A DNA stretch of 19,671 bases from Burkholderiales bacterium (lineage in GTDB: Bacteria; Pseudomonadota; Gammaproteobacteria; Burkholderiales; Usitatibacteraceae): the NCBI GenBank assembly GCA_014378085.1, contig JACMOJ010000364.1, positions 1 to 19,671 of the forward strand, written 5' to 3'. Positions 9,466-17,471 of the stretch are shown piece after piece. Under the pieces are notes generated by a model that saw only the letters and a list, made by a program, of their open reading frames with translations, had not been told where the DNA came from and did no database searches. Made by a program: the position numbers and the translations under genes. Every line of letters begins with the position of its first letter. Position 1 is the stretch's first letter.

Positions 9466-10324
9466 CACCGCTCACCTTCGGCGACTCACCGACGGGCAGG
9501 CAAAACGCGACACATGCACCGCCTTCAGCGCGATTCTCCGCCGAAATACGCCCGCCGTGCGCATCAACGATGGCGCGACAAATCGCCAAGCCAAGCCCCA
9601 CGCCTGGCGTTGCGGATTCGCTTGCGCCTCTGACAAATTTTTCAAAAATTGCAGACTCCTTCCCCTTCGCAATGCCGGGGCCGTGATCCAGCACGGCCAG
9701 CTTCAGCATTGGCGGTTCGCCGGTCACGATGCTGCCGACAATTTCAATCGGTGTTTCAGTTGGCGAGTACTTTAATGCGTTGTCCAGCAGGTTTGCAACG
9801 ACGCGTTCGATCAACACTGCATCGATTTCAACCAGCGGCAAATCCGGCGGGAGAACCACGCGAATATTGCGATCCCCGAGCCGCGTGCGCAGCGACTGAA
9901 TAGCACCACCAACAATCTCTTCAATCGGCACCCACTCGCGCTTTAAGCGCACGCCGCCGCTTTGCAGCCTCGCCATATCCAGCAGGTTTTCGACTAAAGT
10001 CGCCATTCGGCGGGCTTCTTCAGCTAATATTGCCGCAATCTCCCCGCCCCGCTTAGGGTTTTTCTCAACAGCGATTGCCTCCGCCATTCCCACCATCGCA
10101 GTCAGCGGCGTGCGCAGGTCATGCGAAATCGCCGACAGTAAGTTGTTACGCAGATTCTCAGATTCAATATTTAGAATCGCGCCCTGTGCAACTTCCACAT
10201 AATGAATGCGCTCTAGCGCAATGGCGATCAGCACCGCATAGGTTTCTAACTGATGCACCTGCTCTGGCACCAGCAGCATCGCCGACCGCTCCGGCCTCAC
10301 CGCAAGAACACCGCGAACGCGCAT
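9458..10324 (-). CDS. kdpD: KdpD-type sensor kinase, N-terminally truncated to the kinase core
   Basis: Only the C-terminal third of a KdpD (about 890 residues in E. coli) is present. Visible parts are the tail of the GAF-like region (RGVLAVRPE, PEQVHQLETYA), the dimerisation H-box SHDLRTPLTAM with phospho-acceptor His about residue 68, the N-box NLLDNALKYS, the G1 box DHGPGIA and the G2 box GVGLGLAICRAIVDAHGG. The N-terminal KdpD/UspA domains and the four membrane helices are gone: the homologous frame meets a TAG at about 10350, and the sequence beyond it is not kdp-like in any frame. A TTG at 10342 extends the frame by six codons. ATG 10324 has GAAGG 5 bases upstream and is my preferred start, giving 288 residues. 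The catalytic motifs and the coupling to kdpE are intact, so it is either a young pseudogene or a soluble orphan kinase. Confidence 0.8.
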   Translation of the reverse strand: MRVRGVLAVRPERSAMLLVPEQVHQLETYAVLIAIALERIHYVEVAQGAILNIESENLRNNLLSAISHDLRTPLTAMVGMAEAIAVEKNPKRGGEIAAILAEEARRMATLVENLLDMARLQSGGVRLKREWVPIEEIVGGAIQSLRTRLGDRNIRVVLPPDLPLVEIDAVLIERVVANLLDNALKYSPTETPIEIVGSIVTGEPPMLKLAVLDHGPGIAKGKESAIFEKFVRGASESATPGVGLGLAICRAIVDAHGGRISAENRAEGGACVAFCLPVGESPKVSGDE

Positions 10325-10329
10325 CGGTG

Positions 10330-10334
10330 CCTTC
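10330..10334 (-). promoter_or_regulatory. internal ribosome binding site deciding the truncated kdpD start
   Basis: GAAGG on the minus strand, 5 bases before ATG 10324, lies within sequence that encodes the KdpD segment LKA in a full-length protein. It would allow translation of the remaining kinase core. Confidence 0.45.
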
Positions 10335-10500
10335 AGCGGCAATGAACCCCCCTATTTGCGGTCGTTCTCAAGCATTTATGTCTGAAAACGCCCGTCGATA
10401 GATGCGTTTAATTTCCGTGTTATCTCGGCTTTGTGAAGCAGGCCCGCATAAACCCAATTTGCGTATTAACGCCGATAAGAGTTTAGGCCCCTAACTAAAT

Positions 10501-10570
10501 CCGGAGCGACACACTAGCGGTGGCCACCAAGCGGCTGTCTTGGATCAGAACCAAAGTTCAGACCCAATTG
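10501..10570. repeat. diverged intergenic repeat, copy A
   Basis: Copy A runs CCGGAGCGACA, then CTAGCGGTGGC at 10514, then GGATC at 10542 and CCAATT near 10564. The same landmarks in the same order occur in copy B, with small insertions and substitutions. It contains the palindrome GGTGGCCACC. Confidence 0.6.
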
Positions 10571-10626
10571 CAAGACACGCTGCGGTTGCAAATTTCGGCT
10601 TCTGCGCCGTTCGGCAGGAAAGCAGC

Positions 10627-10712
10627 CGGAGCATGCTTGCGGCGACATGCTAGCGGTGGCGGCTAAACAATCGTCCCGGATCGGCGAAGCGCAAGTCCGG
10701 GAGCCAATTTTG
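10627..10712. repeat. diverged intergenic repeat, copy B
   Basis: Copy B shares with copy A the blocks CCGGAGC, GCGACA, CTAGCGGTGGC (10650), GGATC (10678) and CCAATT (10704), with insertions after the first block and before CCAATT. Both copies lie in the same orientation about 135 bases apart. Confidence 0.6.
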
Positions 10713-10727
10713 ATTTAACGGCGACGG

Positions 10728-10748
10728 ACGTCTACCAACCGCAGACGT
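10728..10748 (-). terminator. hairpin after the metallo-beta-lactamase-fold gene
   Basis: ACGTCT (10728-10733) and AGACGT (10743-10748) form a perfect 6-bp stem with a 9-base loop, 20 bases after the gene's stop on the minus strand. No T-tract follows, so terminator function is uncertain. Confidence 0.3.
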
Positions 10749-10768
10749 TGCGCAATCGCCTTAAGGAA

Positions 10769-11707
10769 TTATTTCGGTAACCCTTTAATGATCATCTCAA
10801 TGTAACGCGCCGGTGGTACAAAACCTTTACCCCAACGTTCGTCGAAATCCGCAGTAGGCTTCGCCGCAACAATTTCCTCAAGCGTCTTACCCTGCTTTGC
10901 CAGCGCCTTAATCTTGCCAATGGTAGCGGCCAACATATTGCGGTAAACAATCAAATCCGCCTTGGTGGCGAGTGGGCCGTGGCCGGGAATAATCTTGGTT
11001 TGGTCATCCGCGATGGCTAGCACACGGTCAGTAGCCGCGATGAATCCATCAGGCGTGCCGCCGCTCGAATAATCAATGAATGGATAAAAGCCGTTAAAGA
11101 AAGTATCGCCCATGTGCACGATGTTGGCTCTCTTAAAATGGATGATCGAGTCGCCATCGGTGTGTGCGTTTGGCACATGAAACGCCGCAATGTCGTCACC
11201 ATTCAAATGAAAGTTCATGGTCTGCGAAAACGTCACTATCGGCAGTCCCTCTTTCGGCGTTGGATCAACCTTGACGCGCATAAACTCGATGAATTGGTCC
11301 GACGATAGACGCTTTCTCACGTTGTCATGCGCCACGATAATCGCGCCCGCTTTGCCCATGTTGACGTTGCCGCCGGTGTGATCGCCGTGCCAGTGGGTAT
11401 TGATCACAAACGTAACAGGCTTCGGCGTAATCGCCTTAATTGCCGCTTCGATCTTGGGTGTCAACGGCGCGTATTGATCGTCAATCATAAATACCGCATC
11501 TGGCCCAACCGATAGACCAATATTGCCGCCTGAACCCACCAACATATAAATTGAGTCCGTTAACTTCTGCGTCTTGATTTCCACCTTATCAAAATTTTGT
11601 TGCGCGAGGGCTGCACCACTCAACAACGCGCTGGCGAAAAGACTGGCGCATAACGTTCCCGTCGCGCCAAAAAAGGTTGACTGCAAAGGTTTTGCGTATC
11701 GCTTCAT
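10769..11707 (-). CDS. exported metallo-beta-lactamase-fold hydrolase
   Basis: A 312-residue periplasmic protein. The signal peptide runs from MKRYAKPL through a hydrophobic stretch to a predicted cut after GAALA (residue 35). The zinc-binding motif HWHGDH is at 105-110, with further ligands H182 (NAHTDGD), D201 (HMGDTFF) and H243 (IPGHGP). This is a general MBL-fold pattern with a binuclear zinc site; substrates of this exported group are not known and a beta-lactamase role should not be assumed. The open frame extends to 11884, but ATG 11707 starts the signal peptide and GAGG lies 9 bases upstream; ATG 11731 has no ribosome site. It lies downstream of the MetX-like hydrolase with 200 bp between them, so it may have its own promoter. 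Confidence 0.9.
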   Translation of the reverse strand: MKRYAKPLQSTFFGATGTLCASLFASALLSGAALAQQNFDKVEIKTQKLTDSIYMLVGSGGNIGLSVGPDAVFMIDDQYAPLTPKIEAAIKAITPKPVTFVINTHWHGDHTGGNVNMGKAGAIIVAHDNVRKRLSSDQFIEFMRVKVDPTPKEGLPIVTFSQTMNFHLNGDDIAAFHVPNAHTDGDSIIHFKRANIVHMGDTFFNGFYPFIDYSSGGTPDGFIAATDRVLAIADDQTKIIPGHGPLATKADLIVYRNMLAATIGKIKALAKQGKTLEEIVAAKPTADFDERWGKGFVPPARYIEMIIKGLPK

Positions 11708-11801
11708 GGGGGTGATCCTCGTGGGTGTCATTTGGTGGAAGTGGGGTTCAATTGATGTGTTGATTATGCCGCAGTGAGCAACGCCTTGCAGTTTGCAAAA
11801 C

Positions 11802-11849
11802 ATGCTGGGCGGACACAGCGCCTCACCGCGTCGTGTTGAGCGCCAGCAT
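11802..11849. other. long imperfect inverted repeat between two hydrolase genes
   Basis: ATGCTGG (11802-11808) is complementary to CCAGCAT (11843-11849), and the arms extend inward through GCG-rich bases and ACAC/GTGT pairs. It sits 59 bases after the stop of the MetX-like gene on the minus strand. It may terminate that transcript; there is no clear T-tract. Confidence 0.35.
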
Positions 11850-11907
11850 AGGATAAGCCAACAGAGGTCAAGGTTCGCAGCCAACCACTAGCGCCGCCGC
11901 CCACACA

Positions 11908-12996
11908 TCACTGTCGTGTCGACTGCTCCAGCAACTCTTTCAAATACGGTGCCCACACTGCCGCACGAGTATGCGTGCCGTGACCGAAGGTCGCTTCGGT
12001 GGCGGGCAGCAACACAAACTTGCCGCGTTTGATGCGCCTAACTTCGCGCTCGGCAATGGCAAGTTCCGGCGGATTGATGAAGTCATCCGCGGTATTGATA
12101 AACATCAGCGGCGCCCTAATTTTTTCTAAGCCGGGTGAGGGATCGTAATTGCGTGACGAAGCAACTGCATACATAAAATCGTTGGCGTCGAAATCGGCAA
12201 TATTGCGTGCAACCGATTCCTCGACAAACTTGTCAGCGGCCTCCCGGGTGGGAAGATTGTTTTGCATCTGGATGGGTGCACCGCCAGCCAGTATTAATAG
12301 GTTAGCCGCAGTTGTGACGGCCGCGCGCGGCTGTTTGGCGTAATTGCCCCCGAGCCAATCGGGATCATTTCGAACGGCATCAATGGCCATCTTGCGCCAC
12401 ACACGATTGCGCCCCGCAATGGCGACGGGCTGGCAGGCTAGTGGCATGAGGGCATCCATGTAGTCGGGATGTGTCACGCCCCACACAAAAGCGTGCATAC
12501 AACCCATCGAGGTGCCCAGAATCATACGCAGGTGGTTAACACCGAGCCCCTCTTCCAATAATCGCTTTTGTGCGACGACCATATCGTCGTAGTCATACTG
12601 GGGAAACTTTGCGCGGAGTCCGTCACTGGGTTTACTCGATTTGCCATGCCCAATATTGTCTGGCAATACGAGGTAGTACCGCGCAGCATCCAACGGTTGC
12701 CCGGGGCCAAACAACACGTCAGTGAAGATCGGCCGCAGCAAACTTTTACCGGAACCACCGGTGCCGTGCAGTAGCAACACCGCGTTGGTGACACGACCAT
12801 TCGCGTCCTTCAGTGGTTTACCAATCGCGGTGTAGTGCATCTTTAGCTCAGGCAGTGTTTCGCCCGAATGAAACTTGAAGTTCTTTAGCACTACGGTCCC
12901 TTCCACGGGAACGTAGTGTGGCTGCGCCTGTGCACTGAACCCCACCACCGACAGCAGAAAAACGCCTAACCCGCGAACCAAACTGTTTGGCAACAT
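11908..12996 (-). CDS. exported alpha/beta hydrolase of the homoserine O-acetyltransferase (MetX)-like family
   Basis: A 362-residue protein with a signal peptide (LVRGLGVFLLSVVGFSAQAQ, cut near residue 25) and an alpha/beta-hydrolase fold. The oxyanion region LLLHGTGGSGKS is at 75-85, the PDNIGHGKSS loop at 112-121, and the nucleophile S163 is in GTSMGCMHA. The acid is D304 or D305 (NTADDFINP) and the base is H339 or H342 (FGHGTH). The overall order matches MetX-like enzymes, but those are cytoplasmic, so this exported form is probably an esterase or acyl-transferase with a different substrate. ATG 12996 is preferred because GGGAG lies 5 bases upstream; ATG 12999 leaves only 2. It follows the PilC-like gene by 39 bp and may share its transcript. 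Confidence 0.88.
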   Translation of the reverse strand: MLPNSLVRGLGVFLLSVVGFSAQAQPHYVPVEGTVVLKNFKFHSGETLPELKMHYTAIGKPLKDANGRVTNAVLLLHGTGGSGKSLLRPIFTDVLFGPGQPLDAARYYLVLPDNIGHGKSSKPSDGLRAKFPQYDYDDMVVAQKRLLEEGLGVNHLRMILGTSMGCMHAFVWGVTHPDYMDALMPLACQPVAIAGRNRVWRKMAIDAVRNDPDWLGGNYAKQPRAAVTTAANLLILAGGAPIQMQNNLPTREAADKFVEESVARNIADFDANDFMYAVASSRNYDPSPGLEKIRAPLMFINTADDFINPPELAIAEREVRRIKRGKFVLLPATEATFGHGTHTRAAVWAPYLKELLEQSTRQ

Positions 12997-13035
12997 CATC
13001 ACTCCCGTACTGTTAAACAACACTACTTATACAGA

Positions 13036-14004
13036 TCAAAGATTTGAAACTTTGCTCGCCACTCCGCGACCACTCAGCAAGTTGTAGGCAACAAATATTA
13101 CGACTAAGCCATAGATGATCTTTGGTGCCCACGTGGCCACCTGATCATAAAAGCTGCCGATTGCCTCCGTTTCGAGCGTGCAATGCCGCTTCAACATCTC
13201 CGGCAGCGTCCCACTCGCCTCGCCAGTTTGCACAAATTCGATCACCCGTCGATCTGGCAAAAGTTTGAGCGCCCATAAGGCATCGGTCAACGAACCGCCC
13301 TTTTCGATACGAAATCGCAACCGCGCCAGATCACGTCGGATTGGCCCATCTTCAACCGTATCCACCGCCGCCGGCAAAGCATCCAGAACCGGAAGCCCTG
13401 CCTCCAACATCAGCGCCAAGCTTTCAAAAAAGTCGCGGAAATTTTCTCGACGGTAAATCGGCCCGTAGACCGGCAGTTTTGAATACAACGAACCCATCGG
13501 GGAATCGGCACCGGCGCGGAGCAACCATCGACCCAATTGATAGAGCCCGAACAGGATGAGAAGTGGCCGCGCGATCTGCCAGACGTAGCCGTAAATGCTG
13601 ATGCCGCCACCGATAAGTGCTGGCAGCGGCGTTAAGACGAGCGAACCCATCAGTAAAAATACCGGAAAGATAAAACGCGACTTCATGGTCGCGAGCTGCA
13701 TTGCGCGGTCGGTGTAAAAATCACCTAACCGGCGATAGGTCTCTGCCGGGCTCCCGGCATTTAGCGCCGCGCGGATCAGCCTAGACTCTAACTTGGTATA
13801 TACCCCACTCGCCTCCCCTGCTGTAGCCGGGTCCACGCCTTTTGCGAGCTTCGCTCGCATCCAGTCAAGCCGGTCCGCATAGCGACTGGAAAGGCTGACG
13901 GACTGCATAGCGCGATCAAACGGCAGCCCTGCCGACTCAAGTTTCGCGAGCTGACTAAAAAGTTCGGCTCGAACGCGGTAGGGAAGCGGTTTCAATGCGG
14001 CCAT
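13036..14004 (-). CDS. PilC/GspF-type inner-membrane platform protein (T2SF family)
   Basis: Platform proteins of this family sit in the inner membrane at the base of type IV pili or type II secretion systems and couple the cytoplasmic ATPases to pilin assembly. Two T2SF helical domains are visible: the first begins at about residue 12 (RAELFSQLAKLESAGLPFDRAM), the second at about 185 (FRDFFESLALMLEAGLPVLDAL). Membrane segments lie near 109-130 (FIFPVFLLMGSLVLTPLPAL), 135-165 and the C-terminus (IIYGLVVIFVAYNLL). At 322 residues it is about 80 shorter than typical PilC and lacks the N-terminal extension. The start ATG 14004 has no strong ribosome site. It follows pilU by 48 bp on the same strand. 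The main pilBCD genes are not here, so this may be a second, specialised platform protein. Confidence 0.85.
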   Translation of the reverse strand: MAALKPLPYRVRAELFSQLAKLESAGLPFDRAMQSVSLSSRYADRLDWMRAKLAKGVDPATAGEASGVYTKLESRLIRAALNAGSPAETYRRLGDFYTDRAMQLATMKSRFIFPVFLLMGSLVLTPLPALIGGGISIYGYVWQIARPLLILFGLYQLGRWLLRAGADSPMGSLYSKLPVYGPIYRRENFRDFFESLALMLEAGLPVLDALPAAVDTVEDGPIRRDLARLRFRIEKGGSLTDALWALKLLPDRRVIEFVQTGEASGTLPEMLKRHCTLETEAIGSFYDQVATWAPKIIYGLVVIFVAYNLLSGRGVASKVSNL

Positions 14005-14052
14005 TCGAGTGAAAGTGGCATGGACACCTTGGGGCCGTCGCGCATGACGCGT

Positions 14053-15240
14053 CTACTTCTTCTCCGCCTCTGCGGATTCCGGTTCGGGTTCTGGCTCGCG
14101 GTGGATTGATAGAGCCACGTTGCTCTCGGTGGGCGGACTGCCGCGGGTGCTCTTCAACTTGATATTCAAGCGTAATTCGTTGGCCGAATCAGCGTTACGG
14201 ATGGCTTCTTCATAATTAATATGCCCGGCGTTGTATAACTCAAACAGCGCCCAATCAAAGGTGCGCATGCCCAGCTCGCGGGATTTTTCCATCAACGATT
14301 TCAAGTCGTGAAATTCACCTTTGAAGATACGTTCTGAAACGGTCGGCGTGTTGATAAGAATTTCGATGGCGGCCTTGCGCCCCTTACCGTCCGGTGTTCG
14401 GACCAAACGCTGCGAAACAATGGCCCGCAAGTTAGCCGACAAATCCATCAACAGCTGGTTGCGCCGTTCTTCAGGAAAGAAGTTGATGATGCGATCAATG
14501 GTTTGATTGGAGCTATTTGCGTGTAGCGTGCCGAGGCAAAGATGGCCCGTCTCGGCAAACGCAATTGCGTGTTCCATGGTCTCGGCATCACGAATTTCGC
14601 CGATGAGAATGACGTCTGGCGCCTGTCGCAACGTGTTTTTCAGCGCATGGTGCCATGTATGGGTATCAACTCCAACTTCACGGTGGGTGATGAGCGACAT
14701 CTTTGATTGATGCACGTATTCAACCGGATCTTCCACCGTGATGATGTGGCCGGCCGAAGTGCGATTGCGGTGATCAATCATCGCCGCGAGAGAGGTTGAT
14801 TTGCCCGATCCCGTACCACCCACCACCAACACCAACCCGCGCTTATTCATGATGACTTCTTTGAGAATCTCAGGCAAACCCAGCTTCTCAAAATTCGGAA
14901 TCTCGGCGGCAATAGTGCGGATGACCATGCCAACACTGCGCTGTTGCACAAACACGTTTACGCGAAAACGTGACAGCCCTGCAATCGAGATGGCGAAGTT
15001 GCATTCCATATCTTTGGCGAATTCCGCGCGCTGTTCCTCATTCATTAACGAATGGGCTAGCACTTTGGTGACGTCACCGGTCAATTTCTGCGCCGCCAGT
15101 GGCTGCATGTTGCCGTGTGCCTTCATGCTGGGCGGAAAATCGTTCGAGATGAACAAATCCGAGCCACCCTGCTGGCTCATTGCCGCGAGCAGCTTGTGCA
15201 TGTAGGCGCGTGCCTGTTCTTCGCTTAACGCTGATGACAT
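14053..15240 (-). CDS. pilU: type IV pilus retraction ATPase PilU
   Basis: A 395-residue hexameric ATPase that helps PilT retract type IV pili during twitching motility. Its N-terminal PAS-like part begins with GGSDLFIS..PPSMKAHG (25-43). Walker A is GGTGSGKST at 141-149, followed by the Asp box IITVEDPVEYVH (167-177), Walker B VILIGEIRDAET (210-221) and the His box GHLCLGTLHAN (232-242). PilU rather than PilT is indicated by the overall match along the length (ECNFAIS, NKRGLV, NTLRQAPDV, KGRKAAIEILINTP, ADSANELRL). The C-terminus is an acidic EPEPEPES tail. ATG 15240 has AAGGA 6 bases upstream. No pilT is adjacent; instead a PilC-like gene follows. The protein is cytoplasmic, at the inner membrane. 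Confidence 0.94.
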   Translation of the reverse strand: MSSALSEEQARAYMHKLLAAMSQQGGSDLFISNDFPPSMKAHGNMQPLAAQKLTGDVTKVLAHSLMNEEQRAEFAKDMECNFAISIAGLSRFRVNVFVQQRSVGMVIRTIAAEIPNFEKLGLPEILKEVIMNKRGLVLVVGGTGSGKSTSLAAMIDHRNRTSAGHIITVEDPVEYVHQSKMSLITHREVGVDTHTWHHALKNTLRQAPDVILIGEIRDAETMEHAIAFAETGHLCLGTLHANSSNQTIDRIINFFPEERRNQLLMDLSANLRAIVSQRLVRTPDGKGRKAAIEILINTPTVSERIFKGEFHDLKSLMEKSRELGMRTFDWALFELYNAGHINYEEAIRNADSANELRLNIKLKSTRGSPPTESNVALSIHREPEPEPESAEAEKK

Positions 15241-15344
15241 AAAGTTCCTTGTATTGGTGCCGCGCTACCAGCGACTTGTTTCGATGGCGCGCACGCGGGT
15301 AAGTGACTGCCTCAATTCTGTCAGTTTCGTCGAGAAAAGCCACC

Positions 15345-15386
15345 CCGCGTTTGGGTGTCCGCGTTTAGTTGCCCGCGCTTGGGTGC
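15345..15386. repeat. three tandem 14-bp repeats between DUF885 gene and pilU
   Basis: CCGCGTTTGGGTGT, CCGCGTTTAGTTGC and CCGCGCTTGGGTGC follow one another without a gap, and a further CCGC begins a fourth. The array ends 6 bases before the DUF885 stop codon, in the 152-base gap leading to pilU, so it lies in the 3' end of one transcript or the leader of the other. Confidence 0.8.
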
Positions 15387-15392
15387 CCGCCG

Positions 15393-17174
15393 CTAGCGGC
15401 CTCGACGTTTCACCCACTCATTCACCCGCATTTCGAGTACATCCAGCGGAATCGCGCCGCTTTCGAGCAGCATGTCGTGAAACGCACGGATATCGAACTT
15501 TGCCCCCAGCGTTTTTTCGGCACGCGCGCGCAAGTCGAGTATCCGTAGTTGACCGATTTTGTAAGCCAGCGCTTGTCCTGGCCAACCGATGTAGCGGTCA
15601 ATCTCATTGATGATGTCGGCTTCGGTCTTCGCCGCATTGTCCTTGAAGTAATCGATGGCCTGCTGGCGCGACCACTTCTTCACGTGAATGCCGGTATCCA
15701 CTACCAACCGCACGGCGCGCCACATATCGTAGGTCAGCATGCCGAAGTGTGAGTACGGATTTTTGTACAGCCCAAGCTCAAAGCCGAGGCGTTCCGAGTA
15801 CAGCGCCCAGCCCTCGATGTAGGCGGTATAGCCGGCGAAGCGACGGAACTTGGGCAATTCGCCCTGCTCCTGCGCCAGCGCAATTTGCAGGTGATGCCCA
15901 GGGATGGCCTCATGCGCGGTCAATACCTCAATCTCGTATTTCGGCCGCACTTCGGGGCGATAGAGATTCGCGTAGAAGTACCCGGCGCGTTTGCCGTCGA
16001 TGGAGGGCCCGTTGTAATACGCGGTGGTGGTGTTGGGCGCGCTGGTCGCAGGGATGACCTTTACCCCGACCGGTGTTCGATAAAGTTTGCCGAACAACTT
16101 CGGCAACTCGGGCTCAATCATCTTGGTGGTATACACGTAGGCACGAAACAAGTCATCGGCATCGGTGAAGTAGAACTGCGGGTCAGTGCGAAGGAACTGA
16201 AAAAATTCTTGGCGTGTGCCCTTGAACTTGACCCGATCCATTATCGTTTGCATCTCAATGTGAATGCGCGCCACTTCCTTCAAGCCAATTTCATGGATTT
16301 CATCTGGCGTTAACGTGGTCGTGGTGTGTTCGAGTGCACGATTGTTGTAGTAGGCCAAGCCGTCCGGCGTATCCCAAACGCCAACTGACTCGCGACACTT
16401 CGGCAAATACTCATCGCGAAAAAATACCGTGAAGCGCTGGTACGCGGGAATTACCTGTTTACCGATAACTTCCCGCGCAGACGCTGTGAGACGCTCCGCG
16501 TCGGCCTTCGGGATTGTTTCCGGAATACGGCTAAAGCGCGACATAAACGGGCTCGACTCGACGCCCAAACTAGGACTCGCCTGCGATTCCAGAATTGGCA
16601 ACGCGCGCTGCATCAAGCCGCGTGGCTGGGTGCGTCCCTCTTTTGCCGCCGTTCGCAACAGCTCTTCGTATTGCAGAAGGTACGCTGGCAAGGCACGTAA
16701 CCGCTTTAGCCACGTGTCGTAATCGGCAACGGTGACAAAGGGCATGATCTCTGCCACTTCGTTAAGCGTCTGCGGACCTTCTCGCATCGTCATTTCGTAT
16801 GACCACGGCTTAAACATCGCACGTGCAATGCGTGAATCAAGCTCGCGTTTGAACAAATCGTAATTGAGTTGCTCGTCTACCGGCAACCGGCCGCGTTTGA
16901 TTCTGCTGAGCGTGGCAAGGGCAAGTTTGTCGCGGTCGAGATGGCTCGCGTAGGCGCCAGCCGTGACATCGGGCCAGCGATCATCAAAGCGTGTATCACC
17001 GTAATAGGTTGCCGCAAGTGGTGAAGCCGCGAGGTCACGTTGCCAAGTCGCCTCTAACAACGCCTTGAACAGGACCACTGGCGGGCCAGCCTTGCTGGCG
17101 GTTGGTAAGCTCCACGCGCTGCCACAAATCATCGCCACTGCCACAACACACGCTGCGCGCAAAATCGGCACCAT
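15393..17174 (-). CDS. exported DUF885-family zinc metallopeptidase (putative)
   Basis: A 593-residue protein with an N-terminal signal peptide (ILRAACVVAVAMICGSAWS, cut near residue 22-25). The DUF885 signature HEAIPGHHLQ is at 421-430, with H421 and E422 from the HExxxGH-like zinc site and H427; the downstream EGWALYSE (454-461) supplies the conserved glutamate. The rest is the helical scaffold typical of the family, and the length is normal (about 580-620). These proteins resemble thermolysin-like or M32/M3-type metallopeptidases; substrates are largely unknown, so periplasmic peptide or protein hydrolysis is inference. ATG 17174 follows GGGGGAG by 2 bases. It lies 78 bp after the 49-residue gene on the same strand. 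Confidence 0.92.
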   Translation of the reverse strand: MVPILRAACVVAVAMICGSAWSLPTASKAGPPVVLFKALLEATWQRDLAASPLAATYYGDTRFDDRWPDVTAGAYASHLDRDKLALATLSRIKRGRLPVDEQLNYDLFKRELDSRIARAMFKPWSYEMTMREGPQTLNEVAEIMPFVTVADYDTWLKRLRALPAYLLQYEELLRTAAKEGRTQPRGLMQRALPILESQASPSLGVESSPFMSRFSRIPETIPKADAERLTASAREVIGKQVIPAYQRFTVFFRDEYLPKCRESVGVWDTPDGLAYYNNRALEHTTTTLTPDEIHEIGLKEVARIHIEMQTIMDRVKFKGTRQEFFQFLRTDPQFYFTDADDLFRAYVYTTKMIEPELPKLFGKLYRTPVGVKVIPATSAPNTTTAYYNGPSIDGKRAGYFYANLYRPEVRPKYEIEVLTAHEAIPGHHLQIALAQEQGELPKFRRFAGYTAYIEGWALYSERLGFELGLYKNPYSHFGMLTYDMWRAVRLVVDTGIHVKKWSRQQAIDYFKDNAAKTEADIINEIDRYIGWPGQALAYKIGQLRILDLRARAEKTLGAKFDIRAFHDMLLESGAIPLDVLEMRVNEWVKRRGR

Positions 17175-17252
17175 TTCTCCCCCTTAGATAGGTAAAGCGA
17201 AACTTGCTGAAAGATTTCATTGCCTGAAGCGCAACGAGCGACAACACTCGAC

Positions 17253-17402
17253 CTACTTGGGCGCTGCCGGCTCCGTTGGTGCTGGTACATCAGGCTCGGT
17301 GGAACCGTCCGGCGTTGTTCGCTTGGCGAGTTTTTCTTCCTTCTTTTTCTTCTTTTCTAACTCACGCTGACGTTTCTCAAATTGATAGTTCGGTTTTGCC
17401 AT
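17253..17402 (-). CDS. short conserved lysine-rich protein (49 aa)
   Basis: This small gene runs from ATG 17402 to TAG 17253. It begins MAKPNYQFEKRQRELEKKKK, continues with a charged KEEKLAKR helix, and ends in a proline-rich acidic tail (PDVPAPTEPAAPK). The opening matches a short family of uncharacterised proteins I recall as common in beta- and gammaproteobacteria; no function is known. AAGGG lies 8 bases before the ATG. The strongly charged, coiled-coil-like N-terminal half suggests nucleic acid or ribosome binding, which is inference. It sits between two minus-strand genes with gaps of 69 and 78 bp and may be co-transcribed with them. Confidence 0.85.
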   Translation of the reverse strand: MAKPNYQFEKRQRELEKKKKKEEKLAKRTTPDGSTEPDVPAPTEPAAPK

Positions 17403-17471
17403 AAGTGTCCCTTAGTGTTTTGCCATGCGCCACAACTGCGGGCCGCACAACCGTGCTACGACCCAGCATTC

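Larger units (their letters stand above)
10325..10768. other. intergenic region replacing the 5' part of kdpD
   Basis: This 444-base stretch holds no gene I can support. It contains the truncation point of kdpD near 10343-10352, two copies of a diverged repeat (10501-10570 and 10627-10712) and an inverted repeat next to the stop of the metallo-beta-lactamase-fold gene. No transposase remnant, tRNA or target-site duplication is evident. Confidence 0.6.

Noticed and set aside
10769..11707. Antibiotic-degrading beta-lactamase
   Set aside because: Only the general MBL zinc motifs are visible; this fold covers many hydrolases and nothing specific to B1-B3 lactamases can be shown.
11908..12996. 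Methionine-pathway MetX (homoserine O-acetyltransferase)
   Set aside because: The protein carries a signal peptide and has no methionine gene near it, so the true MetX role is unlikely.
13036..15240. Complete type II secretion or pilus operon
   Set aside because: Only an ATPase and one platform protein are present; no pilin, prepilin peptidase, secretin or PilB/GspE.
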